Origin: Synergistaceae bacterium
GTDB lineage: Bacteria; Synergistota; Synergistia; Synergistales; Aminobacteriaceae
DNA length: 6,686 nucleotides
Assembly: GCA_009784305.1 (NCBI GenBank)
Contig: WRBZ01000049.1
Span: 1 to 6,686 of the forward strand
Reading direction: 5' to 3'
The notes under the pieces are model-generated. The model made no database searches. It had not been told where the DNA came from and worked only from the letters and a program-made list of their open reading frames with translations. This document shows positions 6,397 to 6,686 of this stretch, one piece after another; within the stretch, counting starts at the first letter, position 1; every line of letters begins with the position of its first letter. Made by a program: the position numbers and the translations under genes.

Positions 6397-6686
6397 CGCG
6401 TTCTTTAACCTTCGCCATATCCCAAAGGCCGTCCAATTCTGCCAGACTGAATTCGCCCCAATCTCGTCCGCTTTGAGCTACCAATTTTTCAACCTCGGAG
6501 AATCTCGACATAAATTTTGCGTTAGTGCGCCCCAATGCCGCATCGGGGTTTACTCCAAGATGCCGGGCAAGGTTTACGCCTGCGAACAATAAGTCCCCTA
6601 TCTCATCCTCAATACGTATCACGTCTTTTTCTTCTGCAGCACCTTCAACTTCCTTTATTTCCTCATATATTTTATCAATAATGGGC
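6389..6686 (-). CDS. mazG: MazG family nucleoside triphosphate pyrophosphohydrolase, C-terminal part (5' end outside window)
   Basis: MazG proteins hydrolyse NTPs/dNTPs to NMP and pyrophosphate in the cytoplasm, limiting damaged nucleotides and, in E. coli, influencing (p)ppGpp levels. Ninety-eight residues are visible and the frame is open through the right edge. They contain the full metal-binding signature of one all-alpha MazG domain: EExxE at visible residues 8-12 (EEIKE) and ExxD at 28-31 (EIGD), followed by the family-typical DLLFAGVNLARHLGVNPDAAL and NAKF. The stop is TGA at 6389-6391. A GTG at 6622 is not the start, because family-typical sequence including EExxE lies upstream of it. 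Full MazG is about 260 residues with two such domains; what is seen would be the C-terminal, catalytically important one. It is followed by a 46 bp gap to the carboxyltransferase gene in the same direction. Whether an N-terminal repeat domain exists cannot be seen. Confidence 0.9.
   Translation of the reverse strand, partial: PIIDKIYEEIKEVEGAAEEKDVIRIEDEIGDLLFAGVNLARHLGVNPDAALGRTNAKFMSRFSEVEKLVAQSGRDWGEFSLAELDGLWDMAKVKERVG

Noticed and set aside
6389..6622. Short MazG-like gene starting at GTG 6622
   Set aside because: The MazG EExxE metal-binding motif lies upstream of this codon in the same open frame, so the GTG is an internal valine and the gene continues past the right edge.

Overview
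The window holds five protein-coding genes, all on the minus strand and packed head to tail with almost no spare DNA. In transcription order (right to left) they are the C-terminal part of a MazG nucleotide pyrophosphohydrolase (runs off the right edge), a biotin-dependent carboxyltransferase of the oxaloacetate decarboxylase alpha / PycB family, a PhoH-like ATPase, a 7TM-HD protein of the PgpH/YqfF c-di-AMP phosphodiesterase family, and a patatin-like phospholipase with a secretion signal, a POTRA-like domain and an outer-membrane beta-barrel (runs off the left edge). The last gene is read across 642 open codons from a start at 1926 to base 1.

Junctions from mazG leftwards are: a 46 bp gap, a 4 bp overlap (TTGA), a 68 bp overlap (or 38 bp if an internal ATG is used) and a 21 bp gap. 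This looks like one operon, possibly with an extra weak promoter in the 46 bp gap ahead of the carboxyltransferase gene. No tRNA, rRNA, CRISPR array, insertion sequence or convincing terminator was seen, and no stretch over 300 bases lacks a gene.

Organism: the outer-membrane barrel protein requires a diderm cell. The phoH-pgpH pair is the order known from Firmicutes and relatives, where ybeY, dgkA and era usually follow. A diderm with Firmicutes-like housekeeping gene order, a decarboxylase-type carboxyltransferase typical of anaerobic fermenters and a moderately AT-rich sequence fits Synergistota best, with diderm Firmicutes (Negativicutes) as the alternative. This is inference; no marker gene settles it.

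How the genes could work together: MazG cleans or tunes nucleotide pools, the carboxyltransferase belongs to oxaloacetate/pyruvate metabolism, PhoH is an RNA/stress-linked ATPase, PgpH degrades c-di-AMP at the inner membrane, and the patatin protein would place a lipase on the cell surface by type Vd self-secretion. Shared transcription does not prove a shared pathway. The points most worth following are the type Vd lipase sitting where ybeY is expected, the carboxyltransferase without its biotin domain, and the long phoH/pgpH overlap.
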